A DNA stretch of 41,634 nt from Puniceicoccales bacterium (lineage in GTDB: Bacteria; Verrucomicrobiota; Verrucomicrobiia; Opitutales; UBA9783). The stretch covers positions 1 to 41,634 of the forward strand of contig JAITAV010000022.1 of NCBI GenBank assembly GCA_031283895.1, given 5' to 3'. Under the pieces are notes generated by a model. That model had not been told where the DNA came from, searched no databases, and worked only from the letters and a program-made list of their open reading frames with translations. Below are positions 1 to 8,829 of this stretch, one piece after another. How positions within the stretch are numbered: the first letter of the stretch is position 1; each line of letters begins with the position of its first letter. The translations under genes were made by a program, and so were the position numbers.

Positions 1-80
1 ATCGGTAGATACTCTGTACCCACTTTTTTTACTTCCACCAAAATATCATACCCTACCGACTCAAGGTTTAATTCATTCAC
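1..80 (-). CDS. 5' end of an unidentified CDS running off the window
   Basis: Reading leftwards from a GTG at 80, the frame stays open to the window edge and gives 26 residues beginning VNELNLESVGYDILVEV. An AGGGG lies about 10 bases before the GTG, which could act as a ribosome binding site. It would be the next gene after lepB on the same strand, 66 bases downstream. The fragment is too short to recognise a family, and a chance open frame of this length is quite possible. Confidence 0.3.
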   Translation of the reverse strand, partial: MNELNLESVGYDILVEVKKVGTEYLP

Positions 81-146
81 AGGCAGTGACCCCTAGCCCT
101 ATTTGCTCTGTACTTAAGAAATAAACAATATTGAATTAAAAACCGA

Positions 147-1481
147 TTACTGAAAAACGTAGTCGGAGGTATCAGCATCGGGATTAGCTTTATTCCGTTC
201 GGCTGTTCCCCAACGCCACGAAAAAGGATGCAATACAAAACTCGCCTTGCCTACTACGGATCGTTGTGGGACAAATCCCCAATAACGGCCGTCGTAACTA
301 AAAGGAGAATTATCTCCAAGTACGTAAAAACATTTTTCGGGTACCCACAAATGCTGTCCTAATTGTAAATTACCGTACGCCCGATACCCCGGATATAAGC
401 CCAACCGATGATTGTTCCCCCTAAAGGCCAAACTGCCAACAATCTCTTTTTTATTCAACCATAACTGGCCTTGCTCATTGATTTCTAATACGTCGCCAGG
501 CTTCCCGACCAAACGTTTGATGTAATATTGCTCCTTACCAATCGCAGGGATTTGTTCCGTTTTAAATACCACCGCTTCACCGATTTTCGGCTGACGAAAA
601 TGATATGTCATACGATCCACAAACAGCATATCTCCCGCAAAAATATCAAAATGTAAAAAACACTCTCCTTGTCGCGCTTGATACCGCGTGTCCAGCAAAA
701 ATCCACGTGTATTTGAATATGTAACGGATTGATGCTTTAAAACTTCCCTCAAAGATTTGGCTTGGGGGAAAAATTTTTTGCAGATCACGGCTTCCATATC
801 ATTAAATTCAAAAGGGACACGAATCCTGATCATTGCATTATGCACGTAAAAAATGTATACACGATAAGGTTTAGGTAACAGGAACGTCAGCCATATATTC
901 CCAATCTCTCTACCATACTCGACTTCATAACGTACGTGCGAATTGTAATGCACGGCGTCTTTTTGTTCAAACAAAGGAATCATAACGTATCCGTCACAGG
1001 GTGCCTTAAAATAATAATTTTCAGCACCCTTCAAGCACCAACGAAAAGGTTTAGAGAGAGGGTGAGGAGGGAGGAGAGTATCCTTGTAAAGTTTGGTCTG
1101 CATGCCGGAGAAAGAAGGGAACATGGAATTGGTGGGGATACGAAAAGGTTGAATAAAGAATGTACGTAGGGTAATGGCCAAGAAGGCTGCGACCCATAAG
1201 ATTTCGGCATTTTCGTTCCAAAAATTGAGTGGATACAGGCCTTTGCCATACTTTTTCAAGGTGCTATCCAAGGATGCGTACAGGGCATGCAGCTGTGTTT
1301 CGTTATTTTCCTTGCGAAGCCAAGCTGCAAGAGCAGCTTTCAAATTGCTTTGCTGGGTTGTAAGGTGCTGTACAACCGCCTCGGATAATAGGTCGCGACG
1401 ATAATTTAAGACCTTGGAACACAAATGCACCATGGTTTCGACTTGCCTGCATAACTTTTTCTCGGCACGCGTACGCAGCAT
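147..1481 (-). CDS. lepB: Signal peptidase I, long form
   Basis: Leader peptidase that cleaves signal peptides from exported proteins at the periplasmic face of the inner membrane. A transmembrane segment lies near residues 92-110 and runs straight into the serine box IPTNSMFPSF with catalytic Ser119. The lysine of the Ser/Lys dyad is Lys322 in YYIKRLVGKPGD, and the conserved C-terminal boxes GDNS (389-392) and YDGRYWG (396-402) are present. At 444 residues it is well above the roughly 200-320 of common enzymes. There is a charged N-terminal extension of about 85 residues and an insertion of about 160 residues between the serine box and the next core motif. Long LepB forms of this kind are known in Bacteroidetes and related groups. 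It follows the MarC-family gene by two bases, so the two are probably co-transcribed. Its identity is clear from the catalytic boxes. Confidence 0.93.
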   Translation of the reverse strand: MLRTRAEKKLCRQVETMVHLCSKVLNYRRDLLSEAVVQHLTTQQSNLKAALAAWLRKENNETQLHALYASLDSTLKKYGKGLYPLNFWNENAEILWVAAFLAITLRTFFIQPFRIPTNSMFPSFSGMQTKLYKDTLLPPHPLSKPFRWCLKGAENYYFKAPCDGYVMIPLFEQKDAVHYNSHVRYEVEYGREIGNIWLTFLLPKPYRVYIFYVHNAMIRIRVPFEFNDMEAVICKKFFPQAKSLREVLKHQSVTYSNTRGFLLDTRYQARQGECFLHFDIFAGDMLFVDRMTYHFRQPKIGEAVVFKTEQIPAIGKEQYYIKRLVGKPGDVLEINEQGQLWLNKKEIVGSLAFRGNNHRLGLYPGYRAYGNLQLGQHLWVPEKCFYVLGDNSPFSYDGRYWGFVPQRSVVGKASFVLHPFSWRWGTAERNKANPDADTSDYVFQ

Positions 1482-1483
1482 AT

Positions 1484-2110
1484 TTACTTAAAAAACCCCA
1501 TGACGCCGGACGCCAAAAACTGTGCCGACATGGCCAATACAACGAGACCGCACAAACGCGAACTAATTTGAATGAATGCGGGACTGAGTAGCTTTGAGCA
1601 GACCGATGCCAAGTAAAATAATCCGTACAACGTAAGCATCAATAAAACGACGTTGACGTACGCAAAGAAAGTTTGCACGCCGTTGCAGGCATCACTTTTC
1701 ACAATCATGAGGGACGAAATAGCTCCGGGTCCAGCAATAATCGGAAAAGCCAAGGGTGTAACGATGATATCTTTTGTCCGCGTGCATCCTTTTTGCTTCG
1801 GATTTGCCGCATGCTCGTCGGAAAACTCACACTTCAATAAATCCAATCCCATCATGCCTAAAACAAGCCCTCCCGCAATGCGGAACGCATTCATATCAAC
1901 CCCCAATACATCCAAAAGACGCGCTCCCAAAAATGCACACAGCAATAGCAGTCCAAAAGCCACATGGCACGCCTTACACGCCAACTTCCAACGCTCTTGC
2001 GGCGTATGCCTGGGCGTCATGCTGATACACAACGCAACCGCCGCTATCGGCGAACTCGCCGCAAACATCTTCGCATACATCTCCAATAAATATTGCACAT
2101 CTTCTCTCAT
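1484..2110 (-). CDS. MarC family (UPF0056) integral membrane protein
   Basis: A 208-residue protein with about six hydrophobic segments and the MarC-family signature TPLAFPIIAGPGAIS in the middle, just before the fourth segment. The N-terminal half also fits the family (FAASSPIAAVALCISMTP, then FRIAGGLVLGMMGLDLL). MarC was once linked to multiple antibiotic resistance, but its transport substrate is not established, so no substrate is assigned. The start is supported by AGGAGG three bases before the ATG. lepB begins two bases after its stop, so this gene heads a two-gene unit. Confidence 0.85.
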   Translation of the reverse strand: MREDVQYLLEMYAKMFAASSPIAAVALCISMTPRHTPQERWKLACKACHVAFGLLLLCAFLGARLLDVLGVDMNAFRIAGGLVLGMMGLDLLKCEFSDEHAANPKQKGCTRTKDIIVTPLAFPIIAGPGAISSLMIVKSDACNGVQTFFAYVNVVLLMLTLYGLFYLASVCSKLLSPAFIQISSRLCGLVVLAMSAQFLASGVMGFFK

Positions 2111-2415
2111 TATCCTCCTATTTCATATCACATTTTACGGCAAAGCAATATCAAAGGTTCCAAAAAACAATTGCGGCAATATTTCCATTCCAAAATTCAG
2201 CTCTATTCAATAATTTCCCTAAATTTACAACACAGTATTGAAAAAGCATAAAGGTAACTATGGTAGAAAAATGTTGTACAAACTATTAAATTGGAAGCAA
2301 AGAAAAGTATACACACGATCTCACACAGTGTATTGGTCTACCTCAGATCTCGGATCTTTTTTAATGCTAAATTTTCAGAAGACAATTTGTCGACCTGGAT
2401 GCCAAAATTTTACAA
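2111..2415. other. Intergenic region between sufB and the marC-lepB unit
   Basis: 305 bases without a convincing gene. The right end carries the 3' flank of sufB and the left end the upstream region of marC (minus strand), including its AGGAGG ribosome binding site at about 2114-2119. A 5-bp hairpin at 2345-2357 (AGATC-TCG-GATCT) followed by a T run is on the strand opposite both genes. I see nothing else. Confidence 0.6.
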
Positions 2416-3813
2416 CTAGCCAACTGCATTGCCAATCTCCAAGTCGATGAGTCTCTTTAATTCAACGCTGTATTCGAGAGGAAACAGACGTACCAAATCG
2501 TTGACGAAGCCATTGACGCTTAAACTCATGGCCTCCGAACGTTTTAAACCACGTTGTTGTAGGTAAAAAAGTTTTTCTTCATCGATACAAGCGATACTGG
2601 CCTCATGCCGTACATCGTGAGAATCTCCGGATATTTCAAGTGTTGGAAAAGTTCCCGTAGGGCTGGTTTCGCCGAGCAACAAAGAATGGCATTCCGTACT
2701 ATTTTTGCAATGTTCTAATCCCGGTTTTACGTACACTTGACCTCGATAACCTGCCCATCCCTGCCCAATCGAGATAGACTTGGATACGATATTGGAAGAT
2801 GTTTCGTCGGCCAAATGCAATGCACGTGCTCCCGTATCTTGCCTTTGGCCATCGTGCGCCAAAGCAATCGATAATACTTCACCTCTCGCTTTTCGCCCCT
2901 TTAAAATGAGACCCGGATACTTGACCGTTATGCGGGAACCTATATTGCAATCGATCCATCGAAGCTCCGCATCTTCTTCCACCCAACCCCGTTTGGTAAC
3001 TAAATTGAGCACGTTGGAGGACCAATTTTGTACCGTAATATACTGCAGTTTTGCTCCTTTTTTAACCACCAATTCGACGACGGCCGAATGTAGGTTTTGC
3101 GTATTAAATGCGGGTGCCGTACACCCTTCCATGTACGTCAATTCGGCACCTTCGTCCACCACAATAAGCGTGCGTTCAAATTGGCCTGAGCGTTCCGCGT
3201 TGATTCTAAAATAAGCCTGCAAAGGCTGTTGGACCTTAACATCCCTGGGGACGTAAATAAAGCTTCCTCCGCTGAAGACGGCGCTGTTCAGGGCAGAAAA
3301 TTTATTATCGTAAATGGGTACTATCTTGGCAAAATAAGGTTTAAATATTTCCGGATATTGACGTAACCCTTCGGTCGAGTCCGTAAAAATAACCCCCTGT
3401 TGTTCCAATTGAGTACGCATCTTCGCATAAGCAAATTCACTGTCAAATTGAGCTTCCACACCTGCTAAAAAACGGCGTTCGCGTTCTGGAATTCCCAATT
3501 TTTCAAACGTTTGTTTGATATTTGTTGGGACTTCTTCCCAAGTTCTTTTTGCGTTTCTACTTTCGGCTAAATAATAGCTTAAATGTTGATAATCAATATC
3601 ATTTAACCAAGTCGGTAACCAGGTGGGAACAGTCTTTGAACGAAACACTTTCAAAGCGTTTAGACGAAATTGTAGCCAGGCCTCCGATTCCTTTTTTGCT
3701 TCTACCATGTAACGAATGGTACCTTCGTTAAGACCTTCACCCGCATTGAATGCATAAGGTGTTTTTACGGCCTCCTGTTCTTTCATTATTGCATCTAAGT
3801 CCATCAGCGTCAT
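2416..3813 (-). CDS. sufB: Fe-S cluster assembly scaffold SufB
   Basis: Scaffold subunit of the SUF system, which builds Fe-S clusters in the cytoplasm with the SufC ATPase. The 465-residue length and the whole sequence fit SufB, including the beta-helix core (for example [19 protein letters not shown]). The residues that match the essential E. coli Cys405 and Glu434 are present with identical spacing: Cys375 in [12 protein letters not shown] and Glu404 in VRHEASIA. It lies six bases downstream of sufC. The usual partner sufD and the desulfurase sufS do not follow: the next gene is a MarC-family protein in a separate unit. They may lie elsewhere, or the complex may be SufB2C2-like. Confidence 0.95.
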   Translation of the reverse strand: MTLMDLDAIMKEQEAVKTPYAFNAGEGLNEGTIRYMVEAKKESEAWLQFRLNALKVFRSKTVPTWLPTWLNDIDYQHLSYYLAESRNAKRTWEEVPTNIKQTFEKLGIPERERRFLAGVEAQFDSEFAYAKMRTQLEQQGVIFTDSTEGLRQYPEIFKPYFAKIVPIYDNKFSALNSAVFSGGSFIYVPRDVKVQQPLQAYFRINAERSGQFERTLIVVDEGAELTYMEGCTAPAFNTQNLHSAVVELVVKKGAKLQYITVQNWSSNVLNLVTKRGWVEEDAELRWIDCNIGSRITVKYPGLILKGRKARGEVLSIALAHDGQRQDTGARALHLADETSSNIVSKSISIGQGWAGYRGQVYVKPGLEHCKNSTECHSLLLGETSPTGTFPTLEISGDSHDVRHEASIACIDEEKLFYLQQRGLKRSEAMSLSVNGFVNDLVRLFPLEYSVELKRLIDLEIGNAVG

Positions 3814-3819
3814 GCCGTT

Positions 3820-4566
3820 TCAATTTTCATTAAAACCAAACTTTTGGATACGCGCCAAAAGCTCCTTACCTCCAGATTGGACGATGCGTCCGAATTTTAA
3901 TAGGTGAATACGCGATGGGCAAATTTGTTCAATGAAAGGGATGGAATGGGTAACAATGAGGAAACCGGTCTTGCAATTTTTTTGCAAACAATGTATAGCG
4001 TCCACAACCATTTGGAATGCCTCGATGTCCAAGCTGCTGTCGATTTCATCCAAGATAGCCAAGCGAGGTTGGAAAAGTAGCATCTGTAACATCTCGAGGC
4101 GTTTTTTTTCACCTCCTGAAAATCCTTTATTGAGTTCTCTACCTGTAAAATCACGCTTGAGCCCCACTTGATCCATCAAAGCGTAAAGATGATGGTAAAA
4201 TTGAGTTGCAGCGTATTGAGAAGCCTGTAAATGAGGGTAAGCGTGAATGGCCGTTCTTAAAAAATTCGCAACACTGACGCCTTCCACTTCGCAAGGCGAT
4301 TGGAATGCCATAAAAATTCCCATCTGCGCCCTCTTATCGGGTGTCCATGGATCGACTTTTTGTTCACCAAAAATGATATGTCCTCTTTGAGGTACGTAAT
4401 GAGGATGGCCGACGATTGCTTTTGCCAACGAACTTTTTCCAGCACCATTCGGCCCCATCAAGATATGTATTTCGGATGGCCGAATAGTCATCGACAACGC
4501 CTGCAAAACTTTTTGTCCCGCAATCTCAAGATCCAAGTTTTCAATTTTCAACGTACTATTAGCCAT
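3820..4566 (-). CDS. sufC: Fe-S assembly ATPase SufC
   Basis: ABC-type ATPase of the SUF complex; it binds SufB and drives conformational change of the scaffold. It has Walker A GPNGAGKS (38-45), the ABC signature in the SufC-typical form FSGGEKKRLEM, and Walker B LAILDEIDSSLD with the SufC-specific DEIDSSLD. Its 248 residues match the family length. It is the first gene of a sufC-sufB unit, with sufB starting six bases after its stop. A sigma70-like promoter at 4580-4608 would give a leader of only about seven bases, so translation may start almost at the transcript end. Confidence 0.96.
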   Translation of the reverse strand: MANSTLKIENLDLEIAGQKVLQALSMTIRPSEIHILMGPNGAGKSSLAKAIVGHPHYVPQRGHIIFGEQKVDPWTPDKRAQMGIFMAFQSPCEVEGVSVANFLRTAIHAYPHLQASQYAATQFYHHLYALMDQVGLKRDFTGRELNKGFSGGEKKRLEMLQMLLFQPRLAILDEIDSSLDIEAFQMVVDAIHCLQKNCKTGFLIVTHSIPFIEQICPSRIHLLKFGRIVQSGGKELLARIQKFGFNEN

Positions 4567-4579
4567 GCGCTTCTTGTTT

Positions 4580-4608
4580 ATTAGATGTCATGAACGCAGT
4601 AAAGTCAA
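4580..4608 (-). promoter_or_regulatory. Sigma70-type promoter of sufCB
   Basis: On the minus strand, TTGACT (5/6 to the -35 consensus) and TCTAAT (5/6 to the -10 consensus) are separated by exactly 17 bases. The expected start of transcription is near 4573, some seven bases before the sufC ATG. The match is by eye and no start-site data are available. Confidence 0.5.
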
Positions 4609-4777
4609 CGTTTGAAGTCCTTTTACAGCTACAAAGCTGAGCAATGAGCAATTGAAAAAAACGCTCTGCAATACGTCCGCTGTCGCATTGAAAAACGTCG
4701 CTCTAGGCAATGTATCTTTAGCCCGCAGGCGATGAGCCCCGGTTCGCACATTTGCAATGAAGACTGAAACGCTCGCA

Positions 4778-5593
4778 CTACCAATTAAACTTTGTTCGTA
4801 AATTTTCAAAATAAGAAAAGTTATCGGGTTGGGTAAACACAATGGTTTTTTTGGCAATTCCAAGGGTCAGCGGCAGCTTGATGTCGGGTAGTTTCTTCCC
4901 ATCCACAACAACCTCTACATCTTCTTTTGTTTTTACGTACAGATGTATGGAATTGTCGAACACCAAGGTACGATTGAAAAAATCGTGCGGACAAATAGGT
5001 GTCATGCACCACGTACTGCTACTGGGATGTAAAACAGGACCGTGAGCGGATAAATTGTATGCGGTGGATCCTGTGGAAGTACAAAAAATCATACCATCCG
5101 AACGTGCGTGGGTTACCCATACCCCCGAATTCAAATAAACATCTAAGGGAACTAAACGTAAAGCTTTTGATTTAATCACAATATCGTTAAGAGCGAAAAA
5201 GGTGGTTCGATCGCACGTTTGCGCTTGCAGGATATGTCTGCGTACGGTCTTGTAATTCCCTTGCAGAAATAACGGCAGCGCTTGTACGAAATCTTCAACA
5301 GAATACATGGTTAAAAATCCTAGTCTGCCGCAATTGACACCGATAATGGTTTTTTTTGCTGCCAATGCGCAAGGGACCACACTCAAAAGTGTTCCATCGC
5401 CACCAACGCTTAAAATAGCATCATAGTTATCCGTTTTAAGGGTGTCCAGCTGTGAAAGCGGGTGTGTCGTTGTCTGCATACCCACCCTATTGCAATTTTC
5501 CAGGATTAAAGGTAATTGCTGCTGAACGCTTTGTTTAACTTCGTTGACCACCAAAACCATCCTCCGGATAGGTATTATTTTTGTATTGTACAT
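4778..5593 (-). CDS. nadK: NAD kinase
   Basis: ATP-dependent NAD kinase that makes NADP in the cytoplasm. The family markers are present: GGDGTLLSV (GGD at 64-66, catalytic Asp66), FALNDIVI (the N-D/E motif near 136-138), SDG at 165-167 and TGSTAYNLSAHGP (174-186). At 271 residues it is close to the usual 270-300. The start at 5593 gives an 11-residue lead; Met12 (5560) is an alternative, because the conserved fold begins at MVLVVNEVKQ. It is transcribed away from kdsC, with only about 30-65 bases between the two genes depending on start choice. Confidence 0.93.
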   Translation of the reverse strand: MYNTKIIPIRRMVLVVNEVKQSVQQQLPLILENCNRVGMQTTTHPLSQLDTLKTDNYDAILSVGGDGTLLSVVPCALAAKKTIIGVNCGRLGFLTMYSVEDFVQALPLFLQGNYKTVRRHILQAQTCDRTTFFALNDIVIKSKALRLVPLDVYLNSGVWVTHARSDGMIFCTSTGSTAYNLSAHGPVLHPSSSTWCMTPICPHDFFNRTLVFDNSIHLYVKTKEDVEVVVDGKKLPDIKLPLTLGIAKKTIVFTQPDNFSYFENLRTKFNW

Positions 5594-5620
5594 TTTTCAA
5601 AACATTTCTATGTTACGCCC

Positions 5621-6133
5621 ATGCCACCATCTAAGGTCATAGACTCTAGCATTTTGAAAATGTTAAGCAAGATTCGTTTAATTGCATTCGATGTCGATGG
5701 GGTGCTTACGGATGGACGAATTTATTATGGAGCACAGGGGGAATGTATGAAAGTATTTCATTCAAAAGATGGATACAGTATCAGGCTTGCACGAACGCAC
5801 GGGTATCATTTGGCTATCATTACGGCCAGAAAGTCCGTATTTGTTGAGAAGCGAGCTGCCGATCTAGGAATCCAGCACGTTTTTCAGGACATTCAGGACA
5901 AGCAACCTATCTTTGAGGCCTTATGTAAAGAATTGAACATTGATTGCGAACAAACGGCCTATATGGGAGACGATGTGTTGGATATACCTATTTTAAAGCT
6001 CGCCGGGTTTGCTACATGCCCCCAAGATGCAATGCCTATTGTGAAAAAAAGTTGTCATTGGATTTCAAAGTACAAGGGAGGGTTAGGAGCCGCAAGAGAG
6101 CTGTGTGACCTCATTTTAAGCGCGCGAGGATAG
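5621..6133 (+). CDS. kdsC: 3-deoxy-D-manno-octulosonate 8-phosphate phosphatase (KdsC-type HAD)
   Basis: HAD-superfamily phosphatase that releases phosphate from Kdo-8-phosphate on the way to the inner-core sugar of LPS. The motif FDVDGVLTDGRIYYG carries the two catalytic aspartates (Asp24 and Asp26 from this start). IITARKS and YMGDDVLD are motifs II and IV, and SKDGYSIRLAR is typical of the C0-class KdsC subgroup, which has no large cap. Length is 170 residues. The frame is open further upstream into nadK, but ATG 5621 or ATG 5660 (157 residues) are the plausible starts. tsaD follows five bases after the stop, so the two form an operon. Related C0 HADs could act on similar sugar phosphates, but the sequence fits KdsC best. 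Confidence 0.88.
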   Translation: MPPSKVIDSSILKMLSKIRLIAFDVDGVLTDGRIYYGAQGECMKVFHSKDGYSIRLARTHGYHLAIITARKSVFVEKRAADLGIQHVFQDIQDKQPIFEALCKELNIDCEQTAYMGDDVLDIPILKLAGFATCPQDAMPIVKKSCHWISKYKGGLGAARELCDLILSARG

Positions 6134-6138
6134 ACGCA

Positions 6139-7161
6139 ATGCGTTACCTGGGCCTGGAAAGTTCGTGCGATGAATCGGCCATAGCTATTTGGGAAACAGG
6201 TAAAGGCATTATTTACGAGCAAGTACTATCGCAGATTGACTTCCATAGCCTATATGGAGGGGTCATTCCAGGAATTGCCATACGTGAGCACTTGGCAGGT
6301 TTTCAAACACTTCTTGAGAAAATTCAATTAAGCATAGATTTAAAACATTTAGATGGTATCGGCGTAACGCATGGGCCTGGTCTGATGGGATGTTTGGGGG
6401 TTGGACTTGCTTACGCTCAATCCTTACAACTTATTTTACGCAAGCCACTGATGGGCATCAATCATCTGCAAGGGCACGCGTTATCTCCCTTTATGGCTCA
6501 CGTGTACACACCAAATTTCTCTTGGGAACACGTATGTCCCCATTTGGGCTTATTGGTGTCTGGTGGTAACACTTTATTGTTCAAAATGACACACAAGGAC
6601 GCATGTTTTACATTCGAGGTGTTGGCTCAAACGCAGGATGATGCTGCCGGTGAAGCCTTGGATAAAGGAGCTCGTTTATTGGGATTTTCGTACCCAGGGG
6701 GTCCTTTGATTGAACAAGCAGCAAAACAAGGAGATGCAAAAGCCTTTAAATTCCCCGAAGCTTTCAAAAAGTGCGACGAATGGCAGTTCAGCTTTTCTGG
6801 ACTGAAAACAAGTTTGCGTTACTTTTTAGACAAGCATCCCAAAGCATGGATTGAACATCATAGGTCATCAATTTGTGCAGCCTATGAAGCAGCTGTTGTG
6901 AATGCGCTAACACGTAAAGTATCTTGCGCGTTGAAACAAAGACATTATCAAAGTTTAGGTTTATCGGGAGGTGTCGCCAACAATGAACGCTTGCGCCATA
7001 CGTGCCAGCATATTGCGCAACATTACAATGTACCGCTTTTTTTGCCCGAAAAGCCTTATTGTGGTGACAATGCTTCCATGATTGCTTTCCTCACTTCGCT
7101 CAAATGGAAGACAATGCCTACTTTTCACTTAAATCCTAATCTAAAGATTAATGAAGATTAA
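6139..7161 (+). CDS. tsaD: tRNA N6-adenosine threonylcarbamoyltransferase TsaD
   Basis: Catalytic subunit that transfers the threonylcarbamoyl group to A37 of tRNAs reading ANN codons. It opens with the Kae1/Qri7/YgjD nucleotide-binding signature LGLESSCDESAIAI. The metal-binding NHLQGH (His109, His113) is present, followed by LLVSGGNTLL, a GEALDKGARLLG segment, GLSGGVANNERLR and the late YCGDNASMIA. At 340 residues it is a typical bacterial length. GAGG upstream serves as a ribosome binding site. It is co-directional with kdsC, five bases away. Confidence 0.96.
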   Translation: MRYLGLESSCDESAIAIWETGKGIIYEQVLSQIDFHSLYGGVIPGIAIREHLAGFQTLLEKIQLSIDLKHLDGIGVTHGPGLMGCLGVGLAYAQSLQLILRKPLMGINHLQGHALSPFMAHVYTPNFSWEHVCPHLGLLVSGGNTLLFKMTHKDACFTFEVLAQTQDDAAGEALDKGARLLGFSYPGGPLIEQAAKQGDAKAFKFPEAFKKCDEWQFSFSGLKTSLRYFLDKHPKAWIEHHRSSICAAYEAAVVNALTRKVSCALKQRHYQSLGLSGGVANNERLRHTCQHIAQHYNVPLFLPEKPYCGDNASMIAFLTSLKWKTMPTFHLNPNLKINED

Positions 7162-7566
7162 TGAATTCAATAAAATTTGACGCACGTGAAGTCATAAGAT
7201 TACAAACACTTGTTTACAGGTGTTTGTAAAACGACTGCGAGTGCTAAGACAGTATTAACGGATTCATCGCTCAAGGCGTTATTTGCAAGGGGCATTGTCT
7301 TGGGATAAATTTCAACAGTCCTAAAGCGACCTACATGAACACACCCCGGTTATTATGCAACGCATTCGTTAAAAGAACGCAGAAAATATCCCTCTTAAGG
7401 AGATCCAAGCCGTTTTTTAGCTTGCAAAGTCAAAAACCACTTGCCGTTTTTTGAGGTAGGATGTGTTTTACGCATCTGGTATTTCTAGTCGAACATTCCT
7501 TTTATTTATCCGACAAATTCTGATGCTGATAACCACACCCATGCTTTCTGTGTAGATATCTTGCGG
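7162..7566. other. Non-coding convergent gap between tsaD and the DNA glycosylase gene
   Basis: 405 bases between converging genes. The only clear structure is the 10-bp inverted repeat at 7200-7229. A repeated AAAAAACGGC is seen on the minus strand (about 7406-7415 and 7446-7455). I compared the segment by eye with hallmarks of tmRNA, RNase P RNA, SRP RNA and 6S RNA and found none convincing. An unrecognised structured RNA on the minus strand remains possible. Confidence 0.5.
7200..7229. repeat. 10-bp perfect inverted repeat after tsaD
   Basis: TTACAAACAC and GTGTTTGTAA are separated by 10 bases. No T run follows on either strand, so it is not a standard intrinsic terminator. It may be a transcript-end hairpin of tsaD or a protein-binding palindrome. 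Confidence 0.6.
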
Positions 7567-8127
7567 TCATACAACCCATTCCCCCACAAATCTAAAAGGT
7601 CTTTGTGCCCATATAGAACCTGCGTAATGGACACCGATACGTGGCGTTGCTTGAATTCGAATGCGTTGTGAGTGTACAGGTTTTTCGATCCATAAGCCGC
7701 AAGAACGAGAACAAAGCGTACCATTGTAAGCACCGTCAATGTTGAGTGCCTTCGTGAGTCTTCCGGGGCCTTTAAATTTATCAAGTCTACGGATGAGTAC
7801 TGCCGATGCGTAATTTTCGCGATCTACCACAAGATTGAGCATAAAATACACACCGTAGCAAAGGTAGACGTACCAGCATCCAGCATCTCTAAACATGGGA
7901 GCATTACGTTTTGTCCTGCCAAAGCGTGCATGCGAAGCCAAATCTTGATCATTCAAATAGGCCTCCGTTTCCAAAATTGCATATTTACCGATACTTGCAT
8001 CGCTATTTCGCTTACACAAAAAGCATCCAATAAGATCGTGAGCCACTTCTATCGCAGAACGTCTTATAAATTCAATCGGCAAAGACAATTCTAACATGAC
8101 GCATGGTAAAAACTTTATGCACAGCAT
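7567..8127 (-). CDS. 3-methyladenine DNA glycosylase (AAG/Mpg family)
   Basis: Base-excision repair enzyme that removes alkylated purines. It matches the AAG family over its length: ILETEAYLNDQDLASHA (the glutamate of ETEAY activates the water), RNAPMFRDAGCWYVYLCYG (base-flipping tyrosine region), KGPGRLTKALNID and the C-terminal RIGV..YAGS..A..PFRFVG. At 186 residues it is normal to slightly short. The ATG at 8127 lies immediately after the upp stop, so upp and this gene are coupled; Met11 is an alternative start. Confidence 0.9.
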   Translation of the reverse strand: MLCIKFLPCVMLELSLPIEFIRRSAIEVAHDLIGCFLCKRNSDASIGKYAILETEAYLNDQDLASHARFGRTKRNAPMFRDAGCWYVYLCYGVYFMLNLVVDRENYASAVLIRRLDKFKGPGRLTKALNIDGAYNGTLCSRSCGLWIEKPVHSQRIRIQATPRIGVHYAGSIWAQRPFRFVGEWVV

Positions 8128-8745
8128 TTACGACTGCGTTCCCGACCAACGATCTCCAAAATCACCCAGACCGGGAACAATATACTTCTGTTGATTAAGC
8201 GACGCATCTATGGCACCCGTGTACAGGGCAACATTTTCAAAGGAACTTAGATACTCAATCCCCTGTTGGGCCGCCACGATAGAAACAATAGCCAGTGACT
8301 TAGGTTGATGTAGAAGGATTTCTTGTATGCTTGAAATGAGCGTCCCACCCGTCGCCAACATGGGTTCAAGGATGAAAACGTGTTGGTCTTTGACTTCCGG
8401 AAATTTTTGATAGTAAGTGGATGATTCTGCCGTCTTTTCATCGCGTTGCGCGCCCACCATACCTATTTTTGCATCTGGAAAAAAATTAAGTGCAATGTCC
8501 AACAAAGACAATCCTGCCCTTAAAATTGGAATAAAAACAGGTGATTTGACAACAATACCCTGATACTTGGCAAGAGGTGTATCAATGTCACATTTTTCCC
8601 ATTCTAGCTTGCGTGTTGCCTCTCCCAACAACAACGACCCTAATACGTACGTACTTCTCCTGAAATCCTTGATGGACGTATTTTTATTGCGTAATTGCGT
8701 TAAACAATGCAATCCCAATACGTGATTAAGTTCAAAAACTCGCAT
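8128..8745 (-). CDS. upp: Uracil phosphoribosyltransferase
   Basis: Pyrimidine salvage enzyme that makes UMP from uracil and PRPP. Key features are SPVFIPILRAGLSLLD early in the fold, the PRPP-binding loop in ILEPMLATGGTL, and the uracil-binding C-terminal IVPGLGDFGDRWSGT (usual form GLGDaGDR.fGT). At 205 residues it has family length. It is the first gene of a two-gene unit with the 3-methyladenine glycosylase. The 85-base gap behind it separates the unit from the Nudix gene on the same strand. Confidence 0.94.
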   Translation of the reverse strand: MRVFELNHVLGLHCLTQLRNKNTSIKDFRRSTYVLGSLLLGEATRKLEWEKCDIDTPLAKYQGIVVKSPVFIPILRAGLSLLDIALNFFPDAKIGMVGAQRDEKTAESSTYYQKFPEVKDQHVFILEPMLATGGTLISSIQEILLHQPKSLAIVSIVAAQQGIEYLSSFENVALYTGAIDASLNQQKYIVPGLGDFGDRWSGTQS

Positions 8746-8829
8746 GTGATATTCTTACCCTTTCTTCAATGGTATTAACAAACTATTTATTGACTAAAAA
8801 TTTTCCCAATAAGGCATATCTCTCATTTG

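Noticed and set aside
2345..2357. Short hairpin with T run as a terminator
   Set aside because: The stem is 5 bp and lies on the strand opposite both neighbouring genes.
4588..4863. Open frame of 91 codons on the minus strand
   Set aside because: It overlaps the 3' end of nadK, has no recognisable domain, and looks like a by-product of the real gene.
5516..5620. Upstream extension of the kdsC frame
   Set aside because: It is antisense to nadK and adds no family residues; ATG 5621 or 5660 is the credible start.
7162..7566. Possible 6S RNA, tmRNA, RNase P or SRP RNA
   Set aside because: None of the conserved elements of these RNAs could be recognised by eye.
7506..7784. Minus-strand frame overlapping the 3-methyladenine glycosylase gene, and a possible +1 extension at its TGA-C
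   Set aside because: The glycosylase already ends at the family's usual C-terminus, so a readthrough of 20 residues is not needed.
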